DNA of 64,000 nucleotides, from positions 744,989 to 808,988 of the forward strand of contig JAQFVV010000273.1 in assembly GCA_028023455.1 (NCBI GenBank). The letters run 5' to 3'. The notes under the pieces were generated by a model. That model was not told where the DNA came from, made no database searches, and saw only the letters and a program-made list of their open reading frames with translations. A program made the position numbers and the translations under genes. Position 1 is the first letter of the stretch; the number at the start of each line of letters is the position of its first letter. Below are positions 11,277 through 24,329 of the stretch, one piece after another. Source of the DNA: Epiperipatus broadwayi (lineage: Eukaryota; Onychophora; Udeonychophora; Euonychophora; Peripatidae).

Positions 11277-12530
11277 TTTCAAAGATACATCTTTATTGAT
11301 ACTTCAAAAAAGTTACAATAGTTTTACAAATTTGATTGAGTCGTGTTACAAGTGCAATCATGGGTTAAGTTTGTATATTAGTATAGTTCTATATTTGTGA
11401 ATTCTTTGTACTTTCATAGTTCATTGTAAATTTTTTCTTGGAAGATGGCTTGATGAATGGGCAAGATAAATAGTTATGGTTATGAATCTGTGAATGTATG
11501 TTGGCTATTTGAGCTAGTGTATTCAGATTATAGAATGGAGGGTTGTTTTATGAGTGACCATGCTGCAGCTACAATATCTGGAGGAGTAATTTTAAAATCT
11601 CATGTCCTTAATTGTTGCAGTTTGTTTGTAAAGGTAGCTGGATGTCCTCTTGTGTTATTTCTGAATATGAAGGTGCAACAAGTGCACCAGTATGCATATA
11701 ATAGAAATATAACTGTCCATACTATGGGTGTAGAAGCTTTCTTATATGTTTGCATGATACTTATTATTGAGTTGTTTTTGTGTTGATATATATCTATCAA
11801 GATTTTACGTGTGTTTGATAGAGTTGGGAAAGTATAAAATATATGTTGTTTTCCTCTGCTGTATGACAAATATTGCATAATGGATTAACACTAGTGTATA
11901 GACATCTGTAGTGAAGGAAATATGATTTTGATAGTGCATGTAGATTTATTTTCAAGATGAAATCAAAATATTTATGTTCCAATGACCATTTCCGGAACCT
12001 GTTAAGTAATTGACAGTTGTTAATTCCTAGCATTGTTGTTAGTGTTTCTTGTAAACCATCTGGATATAATAAGTTATGGGTTTGCCAGTATGTGTATTTT
12101 TTTGTAGATTTAATGTCTATTTTTCTGAATGTGGTTGTGACAGATTGTATAAGTGATGATATATACTCTGAGGATGGTGGTGGAGTATCTGTTGGAGTAA
12201 CTATGAGCAAGCATAATAGGGTAGGAAATAGCCTTATAGTTGATTCTAGAAGGTTAACTGTTTTTCTGTATGTGGAATGTATTGATAGTGTGAAGACCTA
12301 ATCCATTGTTTGTGGGTGTTCTGATGAGGCATTTAGCTGATAAAGCAACAGCTTTCTGGGCCCATAGTAGCTTGGTGCAAAGTGATGTTATTTTTGAGGT
12401 AAAATGTTTTGAAAACTTTATTATGAGACAAAAATATGTGATTTTAATAATAATTAGCATGTTAAACAATTGGACTTTAGAGTAAATAGAAACAGATTTT
12501 AAATATTTTCTCTTTAGCATTTATCAATAA
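11277..12530 (-). pseudogene. LINE C-terminal region (L1/Tx1-like), frameshifted, with 3' UTR
   Basis: Reading from 12520 down, the minus strand encodes a post-RT segment (motif NNGLGLHTI, about 12280, like the EGGLGL block of L1/Tx1-type LINEs), then after a frameshift the region to about 11800 with C-x2-C in NPLCNICHTAEE (about 11865-11880), resembling the zinc-binding reverse-transcriptase C-terminal domain (zf-RVT). A further frameshift leads into the last segment ending near 11600. The frames are offset, so it is dead. The AATAAA signal on the minus strand at about 11292-11297 is followed by the CAT/AAT microsatellite tail. The element is 5'-truncated near 12530. The clade assignment is tentative; this is a different LINE from the RTE copies. 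Confidence 0.72.
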
Positions 12531-12702
12531 GAGCATGTTAGAGCTACTGGTATGTTCCCTATATTACATATCTGAAATATAAGGTTAAAATAAGTCATGC
12601 GATATATGACTTGCTTTATTGATTATTCTATATAAATATATGTTGAATTAAACTTTAATGAAAATGGAAATACTCATTATCTTTTCATGTTACTAATAAA
12701 TT

Positions 12703-12950
12703 ATCAATTACTACCCATTGACAATCCTTGAAGATTAACCAGTTTTCTTATTAACCTACAATGGATTTTTTATTGGAAATTTTAGTTGAAATAAAATGGT
12801 AATCTTTTATTTCAAACATAAGTTCTTACATGGGCATGTAGTTACGAAAATGTGTACTAATAGCATCTTTATGGACATTCTGTAAATATAGGTTAATAAA
12901 ATAAAAAAACTGTTTTAGCTTTAAGGATTGTCAATTAGTAGTAATTCATA
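12703..12950. mobile_element. MITE with about 35-bp terminal inverted repeats, family M2 copy 1
   Basis: The left end ATTACTACCCATTGACAATCC (about 12708) is matched inversely by GGATTGTCAATTAGTAGTAAT (about 12925-12945). The interior contains CTTTTATTTCAAACATAAGTTCTTACATG, which recurs in altered form at 60340-60550. No coding capacity. Confidence 0.72.
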
Positions 12951-15355
12951 ATTTCTTGGTAACAATTGAGGTTAAAGGTAATCTCTATTTACATAAATAT
13001 ATACGTCTTCATTTCTATATTTTATTACTTATACATATATTTAAATGTGTGTATTTATCATATTTTTTTATTTATAGGTTTTTTTTTTTTTTTATAAAGA
13101 ACCTAATGCTAGCCATTAGCCCCCATAACATCTTTTATATATAGATAGTATTCAATAAATTTCCCAAATGCTGATTGGTAAGGATTTAAATATTTTTTCA
13201 ATCATATTTTATTCTCTAGATAAACTTAGTTATATACTGATTTAACTCTTTATAAATGGATGTTTTTTTTTATTGGCTATGTTTTAGCAATTTGAGAGAA
13301 AACTTCTGAGCCTTATGAAAATAATCTTATTTTGCCATAAATATAACTCCAGGTTACAGTCATTGTGTATATATTTTCATTACTTCTGAGAACGGCATCG
13401 TAAATATGTGTGTACATAAAGAAAAATGTAAAGCATTAATAAAGTCGTATATATTTAAATATGAAATATATTTCTTCAGTTCATGAGAAGGAAACGTATT
13501 TTTTTATATGTTACAGTTTATATACTTGTAATTTTAATTGAAATCCCCCACACATAATATTGGAATTTATTCAAGTTTTTAAAAATACAACTAAAAAAAC
13601 ATTGAATCTTCCTAGATATATACTGCCTACATTATTAGATATTTTATATTGATTAGTTGATTCACTATTTTTTTATATAATTTGTTTTTGCTAGTCTTTT
13701 GTGATCAAATGTTTGTTACGATTAGATTTTTATAGTGTTGCATCATTAGAATTCAGAAGGTAGGCGGAAATCCTCTCCTGATTTACTTTCATTATTTTTT
13801 AATAGAAATATTGTAAATCTGTTTATTATGATTAATGCTTTAAAAATGTTTTTTTTTCCTAGAAAAATAAGAATGTTAAAAAGAAGAAAGAGTAACATCA
13901 TTATTTTGATTTTATTTCGTATTTCCCAAAGAAAACACCCCCCTGCTATAACAACTGAAAATTAATTATATAAACACTAGTATTTTTAAATTTGTAAACT
14001 TTGAATTCTTTAATCAGTAAAATTCTTATGAAAGAATATATATTAAGTATGTTGTTTTTATTAAAAGTCTAAATTTGACTAAAATAACTGTTTGATTTTT
14101 TTTTCAAATATTTGGATTTGGAATATGTTCTTTTAATTTATATGTTTATTTATAGCAGAAAACTTTACTATTTATAAATAAAAGTTTGACAAAAAAGAAT
14201 AATTTAGGGAATTTATAAAACTGAAAGTTTGATAAAACTTAACAAGGTTCCATACATTTGAAAAAAATATTAAGTTCAGAATGACAGTTTGGGGAAAATT
14301 GTTGACTCTATCTATTTTTACTCATTTATCTCAAGAAATGTATTTTTTGAGCAAAGTATTCCAGTTGTATGCATCAGTGAAGCAAAACACTAAAATGCTA
14401 TAAAATATTTGTAAAAAATATAATTTTATTTTCTGAACATATACTTTGAGAGGTACTTTAGTATTATTCAACCGATGACATTTTATGCTTACCGATTTTA
14501 CTTCTGGCAAACATCGTCGATGGTAACATGACAATGTTGTCATGTCAACCAAGACACTGACATGATTAATTCAATTTTTGGATTTTTTTGACCGCAAGAT
14601 TTAAAAATCGGAGAGAGCTTTGGGAAATTTTGTCATTTGTCTGTCTTTTGTGATTTTGCTACTAGTCCACTTCAGTGGACGCTATTTGTAAGTAATTTTC
14701 ATTTTTGTTTCTAATAAATAATGTCATTTTGATGTATATTATTTTGTAAATTCTTCTACAATTATAGAAAGTACAATTAATTAATTTTATTTTTAATTTC
14801 AAAATTATACTATACAGAATTTTTTTTTAAAAAACTCATCCGCAATTATAAAAATGACAGCTATGAGAGTAATACAATTTGGTTTTGTATTTTATAATTG
14901 AGCATAATATTGGCCGTGCCTTTGGCCCGTCAAAGACAAAAAAGCCCCCCCCCCACCCATTATAGCGTTACGCATTGACTTTTCTAATTTTCAATCAAAA
15001 AATGAGACACATTTTTAAATTGTTTGTTTTATATATTTTTAACATGAATAATTGAGTTAAATACCATCGGAAATGTTAATAATTTTTAATGCAAGTACAT
15101 TTTTTTGATTTTTTTTTATTATAAAAATTCGTAATATAGAGTAGTTTTAAGTTATTGTCCAGGTCACCATTAATAATACCAGATAATCGGGAAGTGTTCT
15201 TTATTTATTTATTTATTTTAAATTTTCAAAAAAAAATTGTACAATTATAAAATTTACACTTATTTACTTTCAATTTCTAAATTATCAAACTTACATTTAA
15301 TTACTTTTCATTTTTAAATTATTTTGATGCACGCATGTACTTTTTTTTTTAATTT
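12951..15355. other. AT-rich non-coding DNA
   Basis: No gene seen. There is a short palindrome ACATGACA-ATGT-TGTCATGT at about 14527, another (GTCCACT-TC-AGTGGAC) near 14667, and a slightly GC-richer patch with a C10 run at about 14945. The frame at 14331-14552 (minus) has no recognisable domain. Confidence 0.45.
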
Positions 15356-15545
15356 TTTCCAACCAATGACATATTACCCTGAAGCCATATCAGTCTGATC
15401 TTGTGATCTTTAACGTGCCAGGTCCAGTGATTTGCAGACAAAATTTAGCGATTGCATTTGTCCGCAAATCACTTGGAGACGTTATCTTAAAGATCTTAAG
15501 ATCACACTGATATGGCTTCAGGGTAATATGTCATCGGTTGGGAAA
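15356..15545. mobile_element. Hairpin MITE, 190 bp, arms about 80 bp
   Basis: The sequence from TTTCCAACCAATGACATATT (about 15356) is the reverse complement of that ending AATATGTCATCGGTTGGGAA (15545) over almost the whole length, with the best identity in the outer 50 bp (CCCTGAAGCCATATCAG). The loop lies near AAATTTAGCGATTGCATTT. It is less AT-rich than its surroundings, which suggests a mobile origin. Confidence 0.82.
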
Positions 15546-15709
15546 TACTAAATAATCCTTTGAAAAACAAAACAGAATGACTATCTAAAATATGTTGGTA
15601 TTTATAAAATTGACTGAATGTGGATTTTACAAAATGATTAAGAAATCATTTATTTATACTGTTTTTCCATATTGCATTGAATAAAGATTTTAACTTTCTT
15701 TTTACTTAC

Positions 15710-15740
15710 CTTTTTCTTGAAATAGTATGCAGTACATCAT
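15710..15740 (-). CDS. Candidate first coding exon, phase 1 donor
   Basis: The minus strand has a strong donor GAAAAAG|GTAAGTAAA (exon end 15710) preceded by an open run starting ATGATG at 15740, reading MMYCILFQEK plus one nt. Its phase 1 exit matches the phase 1 entry of the candidate exon at 11053-11091. The upstream boundary is unknown; there is an in-frame stop further upstream, so either ATG 15740 or 15737 starts translation or the island is fortuitous. No family recognised. Confidence 0.25.
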
Positions 15741-16184
15741 TAATTTATTAATTTTATCATGTGTAAATATTACATGATTAAAAGTATCAAATAAAATTTA
15801 ATTCTCTTTAATTTAAAGACAGACAAAACTATCCCACTTTATAAACATTATCATTCATAATCATAATATGTATTAATTAGAATAACTCTGCATGAGTTAG
15901 TATAATGATAGAATGGGCATTGCAATAACTCATGCTTTGTGGGACAATAAATAGTCCTGAATTTTTGATGCTCAGAGTTCTTACAAATTTTTCTTTCATA
16001 AACAATTTGATTTTTTTATTTTACTGAATTTATAAATTATCTGAGGATAGTTTTATTACTGTCATACTTCTAATGACAAATCTGCAATACAACAACTTAC
16101 AAAACACGTTTTGTTACTGAGAGATATTTTTTTGATGTAACAATTTCTCCAATATATATATATATATTTTAACCTCCGGAAAAG

Positions 16185-16310
16185 AGAGAAGAACTCCAAC
16201 AGCCCATCTCTAAGCTCTTCTGCACACACACACTGCCTCCAGATTGGACGGCCTCAGGATCGATGGTGATGAGACATCAAATTATCAAATTTCCAGGGCC
16301 CCAAATTGTA
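16185..16310. other. GC-richer patch of unknown origin
   Basis: About 125 bp with CCATCTCTAAGCTCTTCTGC, a (CA)n run and ATTGGACGGCCTCAGGATCG. It stands out from flanks that are mostly A and T. It could be a repeat remnant or a decayed exon; no frame supports coding. Confidence 0.3.
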
Positions 16311-17441
16311 ACTTTAATAGAGATTCAATATACTATCTATTATTTAATAATAATTCACTTAATTATCCACACTAATATTCAATGAATGGATAATAAATAA
16401 AATTTTCACAAAAAAAAAAACAACTGAGAGCAATATTACTGCTAATAATATTCTCGTAATTTATTATATTTCATTGGATAGGAGGAAAATCTTTATTCAA
16501 TTCCATGTGCATAAATGTCTCCGCACACTTCCCATCCATTTAACATCAAAGTCACAATTAAAATTTCATGAAATTACATTTATTTTCATGCCCATTATCA
16601 TCCTCCTTATCCATCACTCTAACACACTCTCAATGATAGCTCAGTCTTGCAAATGATAATCTTGTAACCATTAATTCTAAAACTTTTCTTTATTTTCTGA
16701 TTAATTTCTTTGCTAACTCTTATTTCCAGTATGATAATTCTGTCTCAGGGTTTCAGAACAGTAAAAATGTGAAAATTAACACTCTGATGTAAATTATCAG
16801 TGATAAATGAATACTCTCCCAGTGATTATATCCATAGTTGACCTTGGTTGATTTTCACATAGCCAATGTCCACTTTCTCATTTTTTTAAATAATTAAGAT
16901 CAAAATTTAATTACAAATTAATAAATACTAATAATTTAGAAATTTTTAATTATTCAGTTGACCTGGAAAGGTATTTGAATACAGCAGATGGAGAGAGGAT
17001 TTTATGTCCACCCACCACACTCTATATCACACAATGATCCTACTGCATATTTTAAATCTTAAATTTTAATGTTGCTAAATTAGTTACTTATTTTCTGTAG
17101 ATATTAATTTGAAATTGCAGTGCTAAATAATTTTTCTTAAATCAAATTGGATAATAAAACTTTATAATATCTTCAATAATTTAACTGGTATAGTGTAATA
17201 AAATTACCATAATTAAGCTTCAAGTAATAATGTATTGGTGTATGACTAGGATTTCCCAAATTCATAGAATATGTAGAACATTGAGACACAGACAAGGCTT
17301 TTATTTTAAAATTGACAACATTTTATTAATGAAGATAAACTAAAAAAAATAATTATAGTATTTATATGTTTTCTCGTAGCTTTCCTCTCTTCTTCAACCA
17401 TAAAAAAAAAACGAAAAAAAAATATTGCTGAATTGTAATAG

Positions 17442-17513
17442 GACAAAGTATTATTCAATTATCAATGAACTGGGGTCTACAACTGCTATGGAGTTACTTT
17501 ATTCTATGAACAG
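17442..17513 (+). CDS. Candidate plus-strand exon, 72 nt
   Basis: A consensus donor ATGAACAG|GTAAGTATAC follows 17513. Upstream one frame is open for 23 codons (contains YYSIINELGSTTAMELLYS) back to a weak acceptor TTGTAATAG at 17441; a pyrimidine-rich stretch lies 40-60 bp further up (17383-17400) behind A-rich runs. Composition is protein-like. It is on the opposite strand to the other exon candidates, so at most one set belongs to a single gene. No family recognised. Confidence 0.25.
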
Positions 17514-20500
17514 GTAAGTATACTATTTAGCTTTAAAAAATCATATAACCTTTAAATATGAGAATAATTGCTAACTTCTTAAATATAGTTCTAAACTTTA
17601 AATTACTTTGTTTACTTTATGTTTGTGAATATTGGTCATGAAAACCACTCTTCACGAAATAATGAGGTAGTAATTTAGCATTAATTAACTCAACTTAATA
17701 TGTTTTAGCTACTTATCTTGAAAATTTAAAATATTTTGCATTATTTGCTTACCCTAGTATGTATTAAATGACTGTTCAAGTGTTAAGAATTGATACACAT
17801 ATACATCATACTTTCACTTATATGCACGTAAATCATATACCAATGGCCCACAGAAGTAATATTTTAATTGGCTTACTATTCCAGTGATGTTCTCATCTGG
17901 CTGCAAACTAGAACTTTTGATATGCACTCCTTATTATTACATACCTTTGTTTTATTTCTCAAATTCAATATTTAAATTTATACTTATTCTTGGCTCTTAA
18001 CTAGCTTCCAAAACTAAATAAAACACAATGCCTCAGTACAATAGATCACACTTTCAAACCCACACTCATGAATAAACAGCAAATTTATTTTATGACCCTG
18101 TTAATGATATTCATAACTTATACCTTTACTATAACATGACTAATATACACCTGTAAGAAAATGAAATCAGCATCAACATGAGTCTTGGAAAAAACCCAGA
18201 ATAAGAGAAAAAATACATTTTGTGTTAAGGCTAAGGTATGCTAGGATTAATTGCTAGTCATACAAATATAAATGGGTTTGCACAATGCACTCTGGCTATT
18301 AATAAAAAAATCATCTTACAGTGTAAAACTAAATAAAGTGGGAAATTCATCCATCACTTCTAAATACTTCATAAATTTTAGAGCAAACTATACTACCGCT
18401 TCACTAGCTACATGGTTATCCTTCATCCAACCACACAATCAAGGGTCCTTCACCAATACACTTGCATGTATATGAGAATTTAAACTTAAATTATACCACA
18501 AAATATTGCATTGATGCATGAGTCAACAATTTTATAAGCTTAAATCGGCTTATTTTTTAAATCATTTCTAACTTTAATAATAAAAAATAAAAACAAGAAA
18601 TGTGCATCATTTTCAAAATCATATTCTCTACCCTCCTTTGGAACAAAGTTAGTTCATTCTGTCACAACATGCATTCCACATTAAAATATTATTTTATTAG
18701 CATAAAATATTTAATAATAATAATAATAACCTAATCTTTAAAAACCCTTTTATACTATTTTTTTTCATTCATAACTTTCACTCATCTAATAAAGGTAAAG
18801 CAATAATTTGTAGTTAAAAAAAAAACATAAAATACTAAAAAGAAATCCAAGTATCTGTTAACTCTAAACTTAAGCATATGAATAACTCATATGCTAACAC
18901 ATTCAATAAATATAGCTTCAAAAAAATAATATTAATAACAAGGAATAAAAATTTATTTAAAAAGTTCTTGTTCAATCATCTTCCAAGTCTTTATATTATG
19001 ATAGCTGCAAATCACACTTACAGTTTTGTGTGCACACATATTTCAATCCTTGATCCATGGAAAACTTTAACAAACTCTTTCACGAAGTAATTTTTAAAGT
19101 TTAAACATTTATTTTCGAAGTTTTAGCATATAACACACTTTTTAAACAAGAAAACAATTAATCCAGAGGGTACTTATTTTATCAATTCACTTTTTAAACA
19201 TAGATAATCTTTGCAATTCCATGAAGTAATAATTTTCTAAAATGTCCATTAATTCCTTTACACGGTTTATGTTTCTTCAATAGGATTTTATTGAATATTA
19301 GACGGAAATAGCTTTCTCTTAACTTCCTTTCAGACACATCCATTGGTTTATGGTAATTTAGGTTGGAGGAGTTCAATAATTCATAGTATCTCTCAAAGAA
19401 TTTTAGCATTATTTTCCATCAATTTTATCAAAGGTTGATAGCACATTGATTTAATTAATAATTTTATTTCATTTTCTACATTGATTATTTATTTCTCGTT
19501 GACTAATGGTCACTTCAAGTCAACGATGATCCAGACAATATTTTAGGTGGGATTTGTCATTTAGCATTTGTATTGGGATTCAGTTCCACACTTAATTCTG
19601 ATAAAATAATTTATTTTCCTTCTAAACTTTCGATGATACAAATAATTATATCCATCCATTTTAATAAGTGAACATTTGAAATATAGATCCATAATATTAA
19701 GTGTTTCCTCAATTTTCTTTAAGTAAAATTTGATCTGCGGTTGATGCTGCATTATTTGCCAATAGTTCGAGATGATTATGGTCTTATAGAAGTTCGTGAC
19801 AAATGTTAGCTTTAGGAAGAATAGTATATGCCTGATAAAATAAATTTAGCCAATAATCATATCTTACAGTAATATAACTTTTTAACTAAAATTTCATTCA
19901 CAAATGTAGCTAGGATAACAGTAAAACCTAAATTTTTAGTATTTTTAAAATGAAAATTTAACCTGAATGAAGTTTCCCTAGAGACAAAATAATAATGAAG
20001 AGTCCAACATTAAAAATGGCTGAGTTTAAATACTTTTGCTACCCCCCCCCTCAATTTCTGAACGATACTTTTTGTAAATCAAATTATATTTAATTTTTAA
20101 TTGATTGTTTGCTATTGTTTTATAAATTTTCTATTCACTTTTTACAGATATCACGTGGTTTTGTTGAATTTTCCCGCTCGTAAAAATCCCCCTGTGAGAA
20201 TGCAAATGAAAGTTTTTAATATATATATCAGACCAACTTTAAACTCAAGATTTTAAATGGGAATTGCCGACTATGAATATGACATTGAAACAAAGTAACA
20301 GTTCTCTCAAAACGCTTTCCATTAATACCACGTGCTATTCTTAATGATTCTTGATTATTTTTATAAATAAAATTTTCTAATACATCTACATATATGCCTT
20401 TACACAAACACATATATAACACTACTCAAACCGATTTTTTAATACTTTTATTAATTCATAATTTTTCCATACAACTTTTTTTTACTATCTTATAGTTATA

Positions 20501-21474
20501 ATTTATTTCTACAATTATACAATTTTTATCAGACACTTTTTTTCATTAAATAAACAGGATATTTACTTTGTAAACTCTACTCCCCTCCCTTTCTGATTCA
20601 TCTGCTCCATTAATACGATCTGTAAAATATTTTTACTAAATAAACCTTCAACCTCGACCGTTTTCATCTTTAAAACTTTGTTAAATTGATATTTTAAATT
20701 TAAACAATTCTTATTTAACGCATTTATAAATAAATTTGGCTTGAGTATTAAGTAACTTTGCAAAAACCTTTTCAATTTTAATTTTGACTTCGACTTAATA
20801 CTCTCTAAATAACTCTTATATTACAATTAATGCATTTTAAGAGGAAAATTTTAATATACACTGACTTAAATAAAACTAGCTTCAAACTCAGAAAGCTTTG
20901 GTTAAAACCAAAGGTTGCAATATATATATAAGAAAAAAGATGTTCACTATTAACTGAAAAATAATTTATTCCACATTAAGCAGGTTAATAAACAGCAAAT
21001 TTCTAATATCTATGCAATGCATATTTTCATTTCAGGTTTCATTCATTATTCGTATGATAAATAAATATTTATGTTATCTAATTAAGATACTCCATCTAAG
21101 TATTGTGAATTTCTATCTCTGAATGTGACACCAAAATGTCCAATTTCTTTTCCATTTCCTGACAATTCTTACATAAAATGTTAGTCGAATCTTTTTAAAG
21201 ACAAAATAAAACTGCATGTGATTTTTTTTTTTTTGAATACTTGCAATCATAACTTAATGTCATTTATTCTCATAATACTTAAAATCATCGTCCCAAATCA
21301 ATGTTAGTACATGAAGACATGAGTCCTAAGAGTCTTTTGTCTATGGTCTCATTTGCAACTGCATATTAATTGCAAATAGTTGAAGATTACATGAATTTGA
21401 AAACAAAAATGAATACTATTAAATAGTATAATATGACTTTGAGAAAGTAAAAAATAAAATTAAAAATTACTTGA

Positions 21475-23460
21475 TATAAAAGTGGACATGCATTTCATTA
21501 CAATAACTCAAATAAATAGATTAAGCAAGAAGAATGTGATTACTTGAGCAACAAGATTAGTTGTTCAATTCAATGCAAGATAGAAAATGCAAGTAATTCA
21601 TGTTTATGCCCAATAACTTTACATTGGGGTACATAAATAGTGGATCATGACATAGATATGAAAAATACTTCACTCAATTAAAATAAACTTTTATCAAATG
21701 GGAAACAATAATACTAGAATGAGAAATGATTAGAAGATGAAAATGGTGTGTGTAAATATGTTTAGAATAGAAGAAATGGAAAGACCATTGACTTATAAAA
21801 TTTATAAAAAAGCAAAATACTTATAAGGAACATTTTAAACAAATAAGCTTTATTGAAATCATTAGGTGAAAATGTATTTATATCTTTCAAGATTGTATTC
21901 TTCTCAATAGAGATTAAGACAGGAAATAATCATTGATAAGTAAATGTAAGATGATCAGCATTCTATATGCTTACACAACCTTCTTGCACCCACTGATTAC
22001 TCTGGCTTGCAATGAGTGGCACTACTGTATGGAGAGTTTAGCCTTTATGTAAATGTATGGTATATCATAATAGAGCAAATTCAGATAACAATTATTTCAG
22101 TAATAGTATTTAAAACAATATTCCTAATCTCCACAACCACTGCAATGAATTTAAATTCAACCTTAAAAATCATTTTAAAGTATTGACATATTTTGAAGAA
22201 GAAAAAAAATTTAAATAACATCAATAAAAACATTATTGACAATCAATTTAAAACTGCAACAAAGATAGCTGGTACAAAAGGAATAACTAAACAATGAAGA
22301 AAATATATTAAGAAGCAACATATATAAAATTATTTTAAAATATTCCATCAAAAATAATTCAAATTCTCATGCCTTACAAAATGATTTCAATAATGTATAT
22401 TTATAAATTGGCAAACAAAACTAAAGATGAAAATAAAAGTTTTACAACTATATAACAACATTTTAGTATAGTCAAAAAATGTTGCATAGAAAAGAATGGA
22501 CTATTGCTAAAAAAAAAAAAACAAACACTAACATAAAAATTTTTGAAAGAGTTCTACCAGGACCAAAATCTAAAAAAATAAATAATCTGAGCAAATACTA
22601 AAACTTCTGAATTTTCAGTCTGTTAAAATTAAGAAATAAAACATGCAATTTAAATTATAAAAAATGCAAAGAATTTTAAAAATGATGGAAACATTAGTGA
22701 TATTTTTTTTTAAATAAAAAGCAGATAGCATTTTGAAAAATTACTAGCAAAATTATAAACCAAATATCTGATAAAATTCTACCAGATGATGGGAAGAACA
22801 CTAAAATTAAATAGTTTAAGTATTCTATCATTGGACTCAAATTAAACAAAAGAACAATCTGGATTTAATATATGGTATATATATATTTTAACTTAGTGCA
22901 TCTTATGCACAAGCTAAGATAAATTGTCCTGAGGAGAGATGAGTAAGATAAAGTAAGATTTTTTATTTATAGACAACAATGGCATTTGTCATTTTTAGCA
23001 ATTCCATATTTATTAAAGCTTTGGGCAGTTAAAGGTGCACATTGCTGATTGGATATATGATCAAATAATTTCATATTTCCAATAAATATTATAACAAAAT
23101 AATTTGAATATTTAAATTACAACCTAAGATAATAAAAATAAATAGATATTATTAAAGTCATTTAGATTTTGCAGAAGATACTGTTGTTTTTATAAATAAT
23201 GGTTCAGGAGAATATAATATTTTGCACAGGATATGAAATTAAAGTTAAAAAGTAAGACTAAAGATACACAACAAATAGAATAATGAATTTACATTAGACA
23301 TAATTGCATATTAGACATCATTTGCCTTTTTTAAAGGTCATTATTGATTATTTTAAATTAGATGAAATGGAAAAATATCTTAAGTCATTTATAACATATT
23401 AAACAAAGAAAAAGTGACGGATAGAATTTGATTAACAATACTTATGTAGTTGTTTTTGAT
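21475..23460 (+). pseudogene. Decayed RTE-like LINE copy 2
   Basis: Alignable piecemeal to the intact copy: AAAAGTGGACATG at about 21479 (endonuclease), TAATCATTGATAAGTAA near 21930, ATTCCTAATCTCCACAACC (about 22120), AAACTGCAACAAAGATAGCTGGTA (22248-22275), AGAACAATCTGGATTTAAT (about 22852) and TCATTTAGATTTTGCAGA (23158, RT motif C region). Stops and indels are everywhere. It is interrupted at 21957-22062 by a long-inverted-repeat element fragment and at about 22875-23145 by unrelated sequence. It covers the equivalent of 2540-4700 of the intact copy. Confidence 0.72.
21957..22062 (+). mobile_element. Fragment of the long-inverted-repeat family (LIR)
   Basis: Contains CACTGATTACTCTGGCTTGC and GGCACTACTGTATGGAGAGTTTAGCCT, the terminal-repeat half of the family seen at 24095, 26265, 37070, 52449 and 62787. 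It lies inside the decayed LINE, so it inserted after the LINE. Confidence 0.75.
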
Positions 23461-24094
23461 AAAAATAACTGATTAAGTTTTAAGCGTATAGTTGAGCAAA
23501 AATGATCATATATTATTTAGCACAATAAAGTAGTAATAATTGTAACATAATCTAACTACAATGAATGATATAAATGTGTGAATGCTTGAAATTTGTTATT
23601 TTTTATTTCAAATTGTAGTAATTGGTATGGCTAAATTTTAAAAAATATTGACATCATGTGCAACAGATGGAGCATGGGATAAATGGAATATTTTGGTTAA
23701 ACCAGATATTTAAATTGTCGGGGATAGCATTCATTTTCATACATATTTATTTATTTTATTAAAGCAAGTAAGATGTAATGGAGGATTTAAATTATATCTA
23801 TATTATTACCTATTGGTCAAAGATGAGGAAAATTGAATAAAGAATATTATGTTATTGTTTTAAGGAATTCTGAATGAATTGTGCGTGTGTGTGTGCTTTT
23901 TTTTTTTAGAATTTTGCTGATTTTTATATATTTTTTACTTACAAAGTTATTCAGGATAACAATTGAATAATCTGTCTTAATATTTTTATTATAAGTTTGT
24001 ATTTAATACTTTTTAGAATATAAAAAGTAGTCTGTATTTAAGATATTAATTTTGTTTCTCGGTATCAAATGATATCAGCAGATAATAATATTCT

Positions 24095-24310
24095 ATAATA
24101 CAACTCCATCTTTCACTGATGAAGGCCATAAGTCAGAAACTAGTCTGGGGATATTGGATGACTAGAAGGGGATTTTATGCACAAGCCTCTGGCATCCATT
24201 GATTACTTTAGCTTGCTGTGTGTGGCAGTACGTATAATGAGTTTTGCCTGTTTTAAAACAGTTATACACAAGCATAAAAAGTGGTGGTCATGTGATGTTT
24301 ATTGACTTAA
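24095..24310 (+). mobile_element. LIR family copy
   Basis: Runs from about CTCCATCTTTCACTGATGAAGG through CAGAAACTAGTCTGGGG and GGGATTTTATGCACAAGCC to GTGTGTGGCAGTACG and GAGTTTTGCCTG, then the outer block GTGGTCATGTGATGTTTATTG. Only the right-hand half of the palindromic full-length form is present. No reading frame. Confidence 0.8.
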
Positions 24311-24329
24311 AAAAATTATATAGCAAAAA

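Larger units (their letters stand above)
15741..21474. other. Long AT-rich stretch, intron-like or intergenic
   Basis: No recognised gene. It contains a slightly GC-richer patch at 16185-16310, a plus-strand exon candidate (17442-17513), poly-C at about 20042 and several short minus-strand frames at 19194-20775 that resemble no domain I know. Short TA runs occur at 16149 and 20920. Confidence 0.4.

Noticed and set aside
19194-20775. Four minus-strand frames of 63-71 codons considered as exons of one gene
   Set aside because: No splice signals of quality at their borders, no recognisable domain, and composition near AT-bias expectation.
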